Assembly: GCF_001638985.1 (NCBI RefSeq)
Contig: NW_017265145.1
Location: 1,178,001-1,242,000 of the forward strand
Direction of reading: 5' to 3'
Origin: Phycomyces blakesleeanus NRRL 1555(-)
Taxonomy: Eukaryota > Mucoromycota > Mucoromycetes > Mucorales > Phycomycetaceae
Length of the DNA: 64,000 bases
Positions 33,254 through 46,888 of the stretch are shown piece after piece. A program made the translations under genes and the position numbers. The notes under the pieces were generated by a model that was given only the letters and a program-made list of their open reading frames with translations, was not told the origin of the DNA and ran no database searches. Each line of letters opens with the position of its first letter. Position 1 is the stretch's first letter.

Positions 33254-33883
33254 CTGTACAGTCTGTTACCTTTAGTTTTGTTGTGTAGGCAAATGCATCC
33301 TGTAGGCTCATGGGTTGCTTTTGATGTTTTTGCTGTAAAGAGTTGGCTGTGTCTGTCGGTAGTATTGTTGTAGTCTTGGTTTGTCCCATAGGTAAACTCG
33401 TCTGGACTACCAAACCATTCTCGGTCTGGTTGCACTCAACGCGATACCCGGGTGGTAGGAATGGATTAAATCCAATAATCAAAAAAGGGTAGTCCTTAAA
33501 CAATACTGTGATTGTCTCAATGACCTTGACAATGTCAGTTCTTTAGCGCATACACACACACGCATAGATATTTATATGTAAAAAAGAAGAAAAATTAGTC
33601 TTAATTTTATTTTTAAATGCACAACTTTACAAAAGTACACTAACCTTTTATTTTTAAAATCTTTCATAATTTCTATCAAATTTTGGTAAACGGCTGGTTT
33701 ATCAGCATAGGTTTTCTTGACTAGTTCGAGATAAACAAGCGCATCAGCAGGATTCAAAGGTTTGTAGCCTTGTTTGTTTGCAATGGACATGTTTTTTGTA
33801 TGATTGGCTATTGGTGTCCACAAAGATGAGTCGGTGTTCATGGTGGCTGCGATTGAGATTGAGCCATGTGCATTAGAGGGCAT
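29597..33883 (-). CDS. SIN3: SIN3 transcriptional corepressor, 11 exons
   Basis: Exons on minus: 33883–33645, 33540–33270, 33094–32852, 32711–32331, 32233–31790, 31712–31059, 30992–30869, 30654–30479, 30296–30138, 30081–29915 and 29846–29597; all phases agree; about 1035 residues. Three paired amphipathic helix domains are visible: PAH1 (ADALVYLELVKKTYADKPAV…, about 31–105), PAH2 (MSLQDAFAYTTKLKERFGED…, about 155–235) and PAH3 (FFERARKHIGNKTTFNAFLK…, about 282–345). The HDAC-interaction domain follows: KKYECGPSYRA, QQCSGRDPLCWEVLN, VSHPTWASEDSGFTASKKNQ and YYRALDHQGINFK. A Sin3-type C-terminal domain (DHYTLLLDLIEKLLTGEIEQ, then MFTIDKL-like) ends the protein. SIN3 scaffolds Rpd3-type deacetylases on chromatin. 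A Gly/Arg/Glu-rich insert lies at about 663–710. The intron between exons 3 and 4 (32851–32712) uses a GC donor. The start could instead be Met15. Confidence 0.93.
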
Positions 33884-34029
33884 AAGGATAGTTGAACGGT
33901 AGGGATAGGTTTATCTTGGCCGAGTAAGAGTAGAAAGGAATAACGAGAAAGAAAGAATAGGTGTCTGTTGGTCTGTCTTTCTTTTTTCTTTCTTTCTACC
34001 TGTTTAGTGTAATAAGTAAAAGAGGAGAA

Positions 34030-34060
<31 letters not shown>

Positions 34061-35890
34061 AAAGATGTATATAAATAAAATAATAATAAAAGAACCAAGA
34101 AATCCTGTACCTGCCGAAGATTTGTTGTTTTATTTGTGTTTGTGTCTGTGTTCTGTGTCTGTGTGTTATATTTATATATATAAATGTGTTTATAATATAA
34201 AAATCAAAATCAGGTATGATGTCAAGCTTTTACACTATTCTTTTGCTGCTCTTAAGGAATTGTGTTCAAGCATTAAACGAATCATTAATCGCACACACAT
34301 ACATAAACACATACATATATAGATGATGTAAGGTTAGATGGATACATGGATACATAGAGAAAGAGATAATGTGTAATTGAAGACTATCTCATGTATATCA
34401 CAATCATATGTAAAGGTTAAAGAGTTCAGTATTATTACTACCATTTCTATTAGTTATTTTTTCTGGTAAATATTACAAAGAGCTTGTGCAAATATAAGGA
34501 AAATAAGCATAAAGAAATCACTCCTGTCTTGAAGATGGGAGCTCACCAATTACTCGAGAACAATCCTTCTTCTCTCGGGTACAACGTTGCTCTGGAACAC
34601 TACACCTTTTGTTTTAATATACGTATGTATACAAAACTCAAGAAATATAACATATTTTCCAGAATCCAGCAGTTTTCTCTGGTCCCTAAACTACCTATAG
34701 AAGACTTTATAAGTAAAACTTGTGAATACAAGATAAATATTTCAATTCATAAATAAGGCCTTGTATTATTCATGTATATAATTTGTATATAGACATCGTG
34801 TCCCAAAAGAGGTTTTAAAAGAGACGTGTTCGAAAAAATGTAATATATTAGGGGTGGTCAATTAAAAACAAAAAGTTGCAGTTTAAGAAAGGCTAAATTA
34901 AGCATTTTTTATGTGATATCTCATTTGTCTTTATTATTACTTTTATTATTACCAGATATACAAGATAAAATCTATTCAATCCTAACGCCGAGCCTTAGTC
35001 TGTATTTTATTCGATAGTAACTGGTACAAGGTTAGGCGTTTGACCATATATTTTAGTTTGTCGCATAAGCTTTTTACTCGTCCTGAGCTCTTCCTTACAC
35101 CAATTTTTTTCTTTCCAAATGCAGCAGTCGAAAAATAAAGTTTGATCAATTGCTTTCATTGGATAGTTTTTAAAAGCAAGTGACCAATAGAATGTTTTAA
35201 ATTTGAAGACCGTTATTTATTTATTTTTGTTACACCCTTACCTTTCCTCTGGTATTTTAAACCTTTGCTTTTTTTTTCTTACATGAGACAATCTATAATC
35301 AGTTTTAATCGAGTTAAGACATAAAGAATACTTAAGAGATGTATTTCTGGTAAAATGTTAATGAAAACATACAAGCATAGAATTGAAAACTTTATTTCTA
35401 GTTTTATTAAGATATTATATTCCCGTCTTTTGTGATTGGTTAATAAATAGATTAATTGTGACTGCGATTCATGTGAGAGCATCGTTTTTTAACATCCTCA
35501 GTCGCGCTTATACTTTTCTTATTTTTTTTTCCTAGGAGAAAATAAGAGAACAAAGATGTTTAGCAATATTTGACACCTGTGTGCACGATAATGTGAAAAA
35601 CATATTCACAAACTGAGACAAGATATTACGCGATTATTTTCTTCTTTCTCAAGTAAAGTTTATAGCTTGGCAAATATAGATCTCTCTCTCTCTCTTTTTC
35701 GGTGTTCACTTCTTGATCACATAAAGATAATTTAATAAAGAAGTATTTTTTTAAAAGAGTTTATTTTCTATCTCCCTTTGTTACTGTTTTTCTCAAAATA
35801 TGATTGTCTACGTTATAATTTTTCTATCGCTACTAAAACTTATATTCGTTTTATTCATTTATGTATTTATGTATGCATTTTGTTGATTTA
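33884..35890. other. intergenic, no gene seen
   Basis: SIN3 upstream flank with a GA/CT-rich stretch (about 33930–34060), (TA)n near 34165, then AT-rich sequence. An open frame at 34484–34756 is unrecognised, lacks splice partners and is probably spurious or a transposon relic. Confidence 0.45.
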
Positions 35891-37435
35891 TTAATCTTCT
35901 AATTCGACACTGACTATACCGTTAAAAATTACATATGCAAACAAGAAAGTGACACCTCCAGCAATAGACCACACTCTTTTACGCTCGAAATCGATTTCTT
36001 CATCCGACTTCTTCTTCTCCTTGTTCTGTGACAAGTCTTCTGGCTTGAATTCGTCCTTGACGACAGAGAAGAAGCTGCGTGGGTTGGACAACAGAGTACT
36101 CCAGGTAGAGGGGATATCTGCAGCAGGACTAGACAGTGTCTGGTCTTCAGCAAAATACGTGTCCTTGAAGCGATCGCAATATTGAGCAAGGCGGGGATAT
36201 TCTTGCTTAAGAATGTGTTGTAGTCGACGGTGGGCAAGGTTTGGATAGAGGTGAAGGGCAAGGTATCCAAATACGACACAATCCAGAGTGGATGGCCTGT
36301 TTTTTTTTTGTTAATTTTATAATTAAGTTAATCAATTGATCAAGCAAACAGTTAAGCAATATTTCATATATTTTTTGTAAACTTACTCATCACCAAACAT
36401 ATACTTTTGGTCACCCAACTTTTTGTCCAATGTACCATAAGTATCCCTTGCTAATTGATACATCTAATCTCACAAAAATCATATTAGTCTACAGCATAAA
36501 TATTTTCTTTAATCACAATTATTCGTATTAATTGATTAAACGATTTTTACATGGTGCCATCCTGTACGTTGAAGTTCCTTCATTTCCTCGACTTCATTTT
36601 GTGGTAATTCAACATCGTCTCCGATAATCTCGATGTTATATTTGGCGAGACGTGCCTGGGCATTCTTTTTCAGTTGAATTGGAACAAGGTAACGCGAAGG
36701 AAACGAGAGAATTTGGCCATAGATGGGTCTAATTGATTTGACAAAGTTTGTCATGTCTGCATACCAAGTAAATAGCTACACACACACGCATATATATATA
36801 TATATGTAATTAATTACTTATTTCATTGACTGATCAATTGATTTATTATCTCTTTCTTTTGTACTTTTGTAGTTTTTATAGTCTTTTTTTTTTAAAAAAA
36901 AAATATATATATATATAATAATTATATTTACCATGATGTCGTATAGTTTCTCTTGAACCAAGGAATTATATCTATCATAATCTAAACATTTAATATATAT
37001 ATATATGCATAAAGAAACATAACACACACACACACACACACACACACGTATATATATATATATATATATATTGCAGAAAACCTACGCAAGTGAATCGGCT
37101 TTTTGTTCGGGATTCAGGTTCGAATTGCCATTGATTCCCTTTTTGGTAAGATGAGCAATGATGCGATCAAGACCTGCAATCCACACTGCACCATCCTTCA
37201 ACAAGGGTAATTCACCTTGAAATCATTTTTTATTATTTATTTATTTATTATTATTATTACCATGCACTCAAGAACCGATCATTGTTTGTACACACAGTGA
37301 ACAAATATTCAACCTTTTTTCTCTCTCTTTTATTCTTATTATTACTGTTATTACTATTATTTTTCAAGGTTGTTCTACAGCAAGTATTATTTTATGTTAT
37401 GTTCTTTTATTTATTGTTATTTAAGAAAGACATGG

Positions 37436-37466
<31 letters not shown>

Positions 37467-37618
37467 TTACCGGTGGGACTTGTCTGTGGATCGTTGGAAT
37501 GAACAACTGTATATGGTTTGTTGAGCATTCGAAGATAGGCTTCGGCGACAATGCATTTTGGGTCAATCGAAGGTGCATCGAGAGCAGGAGACCAAACGTA
37601 TAGCTGTACACTAGACAT
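35891..37618 (-). CDS. metaxin (Sam37/MTX-like), mitochondrial outer membrane
   Basis: Six exons on minus: 37618–37471, 37215–37086, 36971–36932, 36775–36551, 36463–36387 and 36296–35891; 341 residues. The N-terminal thioredoxin/GST-like part reads VQLYVWSPALDAPSIDPKCI, then GELPLLKDGAVWIAGLDRII. The GST C-domain ends with the metaxin block PSTLDCVVFGYLALHLYPNL and YPRLAQYCDRF. Near the C-terminus a basic stretch precedes one hydrophobic helix (VTFLFAYVIFNGIV), a tail anchor. Metaxins/Sam37 are cytosol-facing parts of the SAM complex that inserts beta-barrel proteins into the outer membrane. Exon 3 is only 40 nt. Its acceptor (ATGATAG) was preferred over the nearby TTTAG because only it keeps frame. 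Orthology to MTX1 versus MTX3/Sam37 is not resolved. Confidence 0.85.
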
Positions 37619-38041
37619 CTTTTTCTGTTTTTTTTTTTTTTTTTTGGTATTATTATTTTTTGTATAGGAAATAAAAAGTTATATAAAGTGTGTAAAGTGT
37701 ATAACGTATATATATATATATATATATTCGAGTAATTAAAGTAATTCTACTGTCTCCGCACAAGGGTTGATATGTCAGTGTGTAAATAGACAAGGCTATT
37801 GTTTTTACAATAGGCTCCTGGGGCTTGTACAGATCACGTGCTTATGTTGCACATGCCTTTACGCATACAGCTTTAAAAACACGTATATGCATACACAGCA
37901 CACTATAGACTATACATACATAGACAACACAGATACACACAGAGATGCATGTATAAATATTCTCTCTTTATATCTCTATCTCTTTACTTTCTTCAATGTT
38001 CACTATTGTTCATTTCTTTTTTCATTATTCATTTTTGAGTT
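37619..38041. other. intergenic metaxin/PITP
   Basis: Upstream flank of the metaxin gene and 3' flank of the PITP gene, with T and (TA)n runs. No coding evidence. Confidence 0.55.
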
Positions 38042-38211
38042 CTATTTATCAAGAGTGACTGGTGCACCTTCATTGATCTTGACATCCAAATCCTTCTTAA
38101 TCTGAGCCTCAAGATCTCTAATGTCTTGGATGCTCATGCCATACCAGCTGTCAGTCCAGCAGAACAATTGTCTATTAATATAGAGAGAAAGTAAAAATAA
38201 ATAAAAAGAGT

Positions 38212-38248
<37 letters not shown>

Positions 38249-39794
38249 TTGTAAGTAGTGCGCATACACATATACGCACATACACAATGAAATAATCATG
38301 TCGTAATTTAATTTAATTTAATTTAATGTAATGTAATTTAATTACCTGTGAAACTTGATGAAAAGATTATGGATTGCCTTGGCAATAAAGGACTCAACCT
38401 TTGTCTGAAGACCAAACCACTTGAATTCAATGTAAACAAGCTTGTAACAGGTCATGACAGGTTCGCACTTCTTCTGCCAATCTGGCTCAGACAATGGTCC
38501 ACGTCCAGTCTTTACAGATTTAACCAATTTGGGATCTTCTTCTGGCTTGTAATCCTTGGCATCAATCTTGTCGTTGGCCACATCAATCATAACAATCTCA
38601 CGCTTCTTGAGATCTTTAATACAGGCAAAGAATTAATATCAACTTTATAACAAGCAGACAAACAAACAAGTATATGTTGTACACGTCTCCCACACATAAA
38701 CCCATGCACAATACACAATACATGTCTAATCTACTCACCAGCTTCTGGGATATTTAATGCATTTGGCAGTTCACCGCGAGAGTTGTTTACGTGTTGTGTC
38801 TCATAAACAATCGAAAAGTTGTCTTTCATCCAGCCATTCTATACACCCGATTGGTATTGTTTTGGAATAATATATAACTAATAAGTAACCACTCAAACAA
38901 AATACCCCTTCTACTTCCATATCCACCTCCACACAAACATCCATATCCATATCTAGCCTCATTTTCCCCTCCTCCCCCTCCCTTTCTCTCATCCTCATCC
39001 TCGTCCTCATCTTCGTCCTCGTCCTTATCCTTGTCTTTTCCCCTTCCCCTTGTTTTCTTGTTTTCTCCCTGATTCGTGTTTTAATACCTTGAGAACTATT
39101 GTGAAGATTGATGACATGTAAATATAAGTATAAAATATAAAGCTTAGACCACAATCTCACTCTAAGCAAGAAACCAACTCACCAGTTCTACAATGAGGAT
39201 AAGCGTTCCATGCCTAGATTTTTTTGGGAAGATGTTTTATGTTGGAAGAAAGAAAAGAAGAGTAATTAGGTAAATAAATATATGTAGAAAGAGAGAACCC
39301 CCCCCCCCTCTCTCTCTCCAAATTCTTATTATTTTGTATTAGAAATTTCAATATTCTTGTAACCCCAATAAACCCCAACTATAGGGTTATTTATTTATTT
39401 ATTTAAAGTTATAACGATTATTAATGAGTATTACCTCTTCATACAAGTCAAGCGAGCCAGTGGGTGCAACAGCACGAACAAAGGATGGTACTCGTGAAGC
39501 CAATCGGAAGATCTTGTAGGTGTACTGACCCTTTTCGCCGTCTTCCTTTTCATAGGGTTCGTTCTTAAGAACCTCTACACCTTCACCTCCACCAGTCTGT
39601 TCCTTGGAAGCCATTGCAGTGGCATATAATTGTGCTGAGATGAGAAAGACAAAAGAAGAAATGTGTAATGTGGTATTGTGTGGTTTGAAATGTTAATACT
39701 GGAGATAGAATGTTGTTATAAATGAGATCATCTCACCAACTTGGTACTCTGCCTCAGTACAGTTGTTGATAACACGGAATTCCTTGATGAGCAT
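38042..39794 (-). CDS. class I phosphatidylinositol transfer protein
   Basis: Seven exons on minus: 39794–39737, 39634–39435, 39213–39183, 39095–39088 (8 nt), 38838–38739, 38613–38346 and 38171–38042; 264 residues. It matches human PITP alpha/beta along its length: [102 protein letters not shown] and [20 protein letters not shown]. Such StAR-like proteins carry one phosphatidylinositol or phosphatidylcholine between membranes and support phosphoinositide signalling. The 8-nt exon is needed to keep frame and supplies Val-Leu-Lys exactly where the family has three residues (RT-V-I-T in mammals). The intron around it is about 335 nt and contains a purine-rich repeat. Confidence 0.94.
39088..39095 (-). 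other. 8-nt micro-exon of the PITP gene
   Basis: TTCTCAAG lies between a good acceptor (CACAATAG) and donor (GTATTA). Without it, exon 3 (phase 1) cannot join the next exon, which must start in phase 0 because TAG precedes AAT GGC. With it the protein reads [14 protein letters not shown]. Confidence 0.8.
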
Positions 39795-41891
39795 GGTGTA
39801 GATAGAAAAATAAAGTAGAAAAGTAAAAGGAAGTAAAAAATATATATAATAAAATTAGAGGATAAAATAAAATATATATATAAATAAATAAATAAAAATA
39901 ATTAAGATACAGAGACAGAGAGAGAGGAAATAAGAGGAATTAAATAGTTAACATAAATAGACTAATAATAGATATAGAAAAATAATATATATATATATAA
40001 GATAGCAGACAAGACAGGCAAACAACTAGTTAGTCAGGCTATTGGTCATTGGTCATTGGCCATTGGCTATTGGCCATTAGTTATTGGTTGTTCAGACAAG
40101 CGGACAAGTAAGCAGAATAGTACATATGTATATACATAGTAGATAGACAGGCAAACAGATAGTATATTGATATAATTTGATAGGCTCAATAAAATGGAAG
40201 TCTTTTGAAATAGGAATGTAAGTTGGGTTTGTTATCGGAGATTGTGGACCTTTTGATATATATAATTTATATTGCTTTCTTCACTTTTGTTTCCAACCCC
40301 GGAATTCAAGCTTTTCTTCCTTCTTCTTTTTTTATAATTAGGGATGCTTCTTTGGATATATATATATATTATTTAATTTGTATGAACTGATATATGCTGA
40401 GCCGTGCTGAGCTTATTAGAGCAAGAGTACGACACAGAAGAAGAAGAAGAAGAATAAAAGAAGAATAAAAGGAAGAAAGTAAAGGCTTTGGGCAGAACCG
40501 AATGTGATTATTTTATGTTTTATTTGCTTGGCTAAAGTTTCTCAATTATGATTGGTCTGGATAAATAGAAGGTCCTTTTTATAAAATAGACTCACGTCAC
40601 TTAATGCCCTTTATTTATTTCTTTCATTTTTCTTTGTCTGATTATTATTTTTTAAATATAAAAATCTACAGAGAGGAAACAGGTACACAGGAACACAGGA
40701 ACACAACTACACCGACAAGAAAGTTTAAATAGATATAAAGACATATAAAGATAAAGCTTTAATGGACTTCTTTATATCCAAAGCCGAAAGAGAAATACTA
40801 ATAATAATAAGAAGAAGAAAAGAAATGATATCATGAGAACTCCAATATATTCTTGGGGCCAAATTATCCGGTTTAGTTACAGAAATGACCTTTAGCCCTT
40901 TTCTTTCTAATGATGATAATGATGATGACGATAATTAATTGATTAGGAAAGTAAATATATATATAGATAGATAGATGTAAAAGACTGTATTAATATAAAT
41001 CTTTTTAACCTTAATTTTATATCGTTTTTGGTTATTCTTTAAACAGCATTGAACTCCTTTTCTTCCTTCTCCCTTTCTCCTTACTTTCTTACTATATTAT
41101 ACCGTTACAGTATATATACTGCTTGTTGGCCCACTTAATCACTTCATTTGCTATCAAATTGGTAGAGTGATTTGATGAATTACAGTTCTTGAAGATTCCA
41201 ACTTATTGTGCAAAAAGTAAACGAAAACGAAAAAGGTTTATCAAATTAAGATAAAAATTGTTGCATAAAATAATTACGTTATCCTTCAATATATTGACTT
41301 ATTCTACCCTCTCAAAAATAAGCTGCATTTCATATATTTGACTTCAAGTGAACACATTTATTTAAATAGCCAAATTTGGCATTTCTATTTTATTTTTCAT
41401 TTTCTTGCTTGCTTGATATATTATATATCTATAGCTATGTACATTATACAAAAGTGAAATAAATATAAAGACAATATAGTACTCCTTTTGTATACATCAA
41501 TTGTTGTTTTCGCCGTCATCTTCATCGTTAACGTTGATAATTGATTTGGGTTTTTTGCAAGGTTTTTTGAATTATTATTATGTATTATGTATTATTAATG
41601 TATTGACATTGATATTATTATGATTATTATTATGATTATTATAATTATCGTTATCGTTAATGTATGTATATTCCTGCCTTTTTTTCAATTTGTTTGACTT
41701 TTTTTCTTCTTTCTTTCTTTCTTTTTGGGATTGGATTGGATTGGACTGGTTGGACTGGTTGGGTTGGATTGTTTTCGTGATATTTTAATTGGATGCGTTT
41801 TTATTTTTCGTGATATTGATTTTTTGCGCTTTTTGATTTGTTTTTTGGGTTTTTGGGTTGTTGTGCGTCTTGATATTGTTTCATTCTTTCT
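39795..41891. other. AT-rich intergenic before the histone cluster
   Basis: No gene seen. A degenerate repeat of TTGGTCAT/TTGGCCAT/TTGGCTAT lies near 40040–40090, with purine repeats near 40440–40475 and (TGATTAT)n near 41610–41650. Confidence 0.5.
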
Positions 41892-42272
41892 TTACTTGGA
41901 AGAGGTGTACTTGGTGACGGCCTTGGTACCCTCAGAGACGGCGTGCTTGGCCAACTCTCCGGGGAGGATAAGACGGACGGCGGTCTGGATCTCGCGGGAG
42001 GAGATGGTAGAACGCTTGTTGTAGGAGGCCAACTTGGAAGCTTCGGTGGCAATGCGCTCAAAGATATCGTTGACAAAGGAGTTCAAGATGGACATGGCCT
42101 TGTTGGAGATACCGGTATCGGGGTGGACCTGCTTGAGGACCTTGTAGACGTAGGAGGAGTAGGTCTCCTTGCGGGTAACTCTCTTCTTCTTTCCATCGGC
42201 CTTGACCTTCTTCTCAACAACCTTGGCAGGGGCCTTTCCGGCAACAACGGGCTTATCAGTCTTGGGGGCCAT
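41892..42272 (-). CDS. H2B: histone H2B
   Basis: Intronless, 126 residues. The Lys/Ala-rich tail ([20 protein letters not shown]) leads into the invariant fold: [80 protein letters not shown] and [19 protein letters not shown]. The conserved C-terminal lysine targeted for ubiquitination in fungi is in AVTKYTSSK. It pairs with H2A in the nucleosome. It is divergent from the H2A gene at 43315, with 1042 bp between start codons. Strong codon bias fits high expression. Confidence 0.98.
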   Translation of the reverse strand: MAPKTDKPVVAGKAPAKVVEKKVKADGKKKRVTRKETYSSYVYKVLKQVHPDTGISNKAMSILNSFVNDIFERIATEASKLASYNKRSTISSREIQTAVRLILPGELAKHAVSEGTKAVTKYTSSK

Positions 42273-43314
42273 TATGATGATGAGAAAATGAAAATAAAAT
42301 TCGGGATTTTGCAAAAAAAATAAACCCCCACTAAATCAAGCTTCCCTTTTTATATAAAGAAAAAAAAATTGGTTTTTTTTTTATTCTTTTTTTTTTTTCT
42401 TAAAAAAAAATTAAATCAAAAAAAATTGGTTGGCAGGGTCGTACGCGCAGAAAATCGCGTAGATTTTCAAACACATTATGTTATATTATAAATAAATGTA
42501 TATATACCTTAATTCATAGCAAACATATCCAATTCTACGTAATCTTTCTTATATAAATATTATTTTTGTTACATTATGCTACACATGCACTACAGATACA
42601 CTACATATGAGCTTTCACCCCTTTCTCTCTACATATTTACATATAATATAAATTAATTACTAAATTAAAAATAACCAAAAGAAAAAAAAATTGCTTCAAC
42701 TCGTGCAAGTGACTGCTGTCTTAATAAATTCAACGCGATTGATTCTTTTTTTTTAAAGCAATTCATATATATAAAGACATTCAACTACTTCTAAACCGTG
42801 TCAATATATATTAAACTATTCAATCTAACACGTTTAGTCACGTAAATGCACGCTTTTTATTAATTATAGTCAATAAAAAATTTCAAAGTTGAAAAAAAAA
42901 GTAAAAAAAAAATATATATATACTGGCGCGTTTATTCAAGTTATTAACAATATTTTTTAAAATAAAAAAAAATCTTCAAGTCTTATTTTTTTTTTTCAGT
43001 ATCCATATCGAGTAATCTAAATCTATATTTTAATTTTAATTTTTATTGGCCAATAAAAAACAAGGAAAATACAGAATTAAAAAAAAAATACAAGTTTGCT
43101 GTGACGTTGATTTGCTGTCCAAAAAAAGAAACAAAGGCAAGCTGTGTGTAAAATATGTGTGTGATTATTATTAAATATATATATATAAGCTAATCTGGCT
43201 TTTTCCTTTACAAATTTCACCTTTTTTTTTGTTCTTTATATAACAAGAAATTATATAAATCACACTTCTTTCGCTTATTAAACCGAATACCTTTTTCAAA
43301 TAACAATAACAAAT
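42273..43314. promoter_or_regulatory. divergent H2B/H2A promoter region
   Basis: AT-rich space with isolated CpG-rich patches: GTACGCGCAGAAAATCGCGT (about 42441–42460), AACGCGATTG (about 42731) and GGCGCGTTTATTC (about 42925). Poly(A)/poly(T) runs are frequent. Binding sites are not established. Confidence 0.5.
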
Positions 43315-43710
43315 ATGTCTGGAGGAAAATCTGGAGGAAAGTCTGCTGCTGGTGCCAAGTCCCAGACCCGCTCTGCTAAGGCTGGTCTCCAGTTCCCTGT
43401 CGGTCGTATCCACCGTCTCTTGCGTCGTGGAAACTACGCCCAGCGTGTTGGTGCCGGTGCTCCCGTCTACCTCGCTGCTGTCCTCGAGTACCTCGCTGCC
43501 GAAATCCTCGAGTTGGCTGGTAACGCTGCCCGCGACAACAAGAAGTCTCGTATCATCCCCCGCCACTTGCAGTTGGCCATCCGTAACGACGAAGAATTGA
43601 ACAAGTTGCTCGGTCACGTCACAATTGCCCAGGGTGGTGTTCTTCCCAACATCCATGCTACCTTGTTGCCCACCAAAACCAAGAAGGCCGGTGTTTCCCA
43701 GGAGGTTTAA
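43315..43710 (+). CDS. H2A: histone H2A (copy 1, H2A.X-like SQ tail)
   Basis: Intronless, 131 residues. The tail [20 protein letters not shown] precedes [60 protein letters not shown] and [12 protein letters not shown]. It ends KKAGVSQEV, an SQ(E/D)-hydrophobic motif like the one phosphorylated at DNA breaks in fungal H2A and H2A.X. It differs from copy 2 (49617–50012) at only one coding base that I could find, a silent CTC/CTT. Confidence 0.98.
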   Translation: MSGGKSGGKSAAGAKSQTRSAKAGLQFPVGRIHRLLRRGNYAQRVGAGAPVYLAAVLEYLAAEILELAGNAARDNKKSRIIPRHLQLAIRNDEELNKLLGHVTIAQGGVLPNIHATLLPTKTKKAGVSQEV

Positions 43711-44906
43711 ATTCCCATCTCATATAGATATATATACATATTTACATCACAACTCAACCCAATTCCACCATTCAACTCAAGTCAAGTCAAGACCATTCCT
43801 ATACAACATCACACACCACACACAAAACACAAAACATGTTATATATTTATATATATTTATATATGTATTCTTAGAGACATTTTGTCCTAGAATTTGTTGA
43901 TTTTTATTATATTACTGTTATTATTATTATTACTATTATTATTACTACTATTACTATTTACCATTGCTACTGTTATTGCTTGCCTAAAATGTGATTTGAA
44001 ATGATGAGATATACAATAATGACAACAAGATAGATAAGTGCTCACAAACACACGCATACATTTCATATGTACAAAACAGCCTATTTGGTTTGGTTTTTCT
44101 TGGCTGTAAGATTTATTCGGCTGTTATCATGTATTGTAGTGAAAGGAAATCTATAAAGCTACATATATAAAAGGTGCCTGTTGAAAAGAATTAACTTTAC
44201 ATACTTTATATTTCCAAACGATTTGTAATTTTGAATATTTTCTTTATCTCTTTCTTTCTTTCCGTTTACAATGAAATACTATATGTATATATTACTTTTA
44301 CATAATGTGATCTACTTGTGCTATATGGTATGTATATAAGCCTTATAGCTAGTGCGTACTTTTACCTGAATTTTTGTACATTAAAATACATTAAAAGAAT
44401 GAAATATATATATAAAGTATAATAAATATCAAAAATATAGAATGAGACCTAAAGTCGCTTATAATTTAATCAATAGCAATCAGTATGTACGTACACTTCC
44501 ACACTCACACACGCTTGTAAGAAATATTTAGATCAAGCGATTTATATATGATCAACATTAGGATACACAATACACACTTTCAAACACATATAAAATATGT
44601 AGAGTTGTTATTTACAAGGTTAAATATATTAATTAAAAATAATTTGAAACAAGTTTCATGGAATTGTTGTTAATAAAAATATATAAAATTAAAATAAAAT
44701 ATCTTCTTCTCATACTACTGCTACTACTGTTGCTGCTACAAAGACAGTTAGGCAGGCAGACAGGCAGATACATAGATGTGATGGGTTGGTTGATAGGTAG
44801 ATGGGTAGATAGATTGCATGAAATAGAGAGATAGTTAAGGTGGATTATTTTGTGCAAGGAAAGAGACGCCAAATTATAATCGTATTATAAAAAAAAGAAC
44901 GTTTGT

Positions 44907-44954
<48 letters not shown>

Positions 44955-44987
44955 GATGGTGGTGATGATGTTGGTTCTGGTAGTTGC
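43711..44987. other. intergenic H2A/H4 3' flanks
   Basis: Convergent 3' flanks. (TTA)n near 43915–43950 and (TTG)n then (GTG)n at about 44905–44975, just beyond the H4 stop. No coding evidence. Confidence 0.55.

Positions 44988-46888
<1,901 letters not shown>

Noticed and set aside
34484..34756. 90-codon frame in the SIN3/metaxin upstream region
   Set aside because: No family similarity, no splice extension and no biased codon use.
43171..43656. 161-codon frame antisense to H2A
   Set aside because: A shadow of the biased H2A codons; the same shadow occurs antisense to the second H2A copy.
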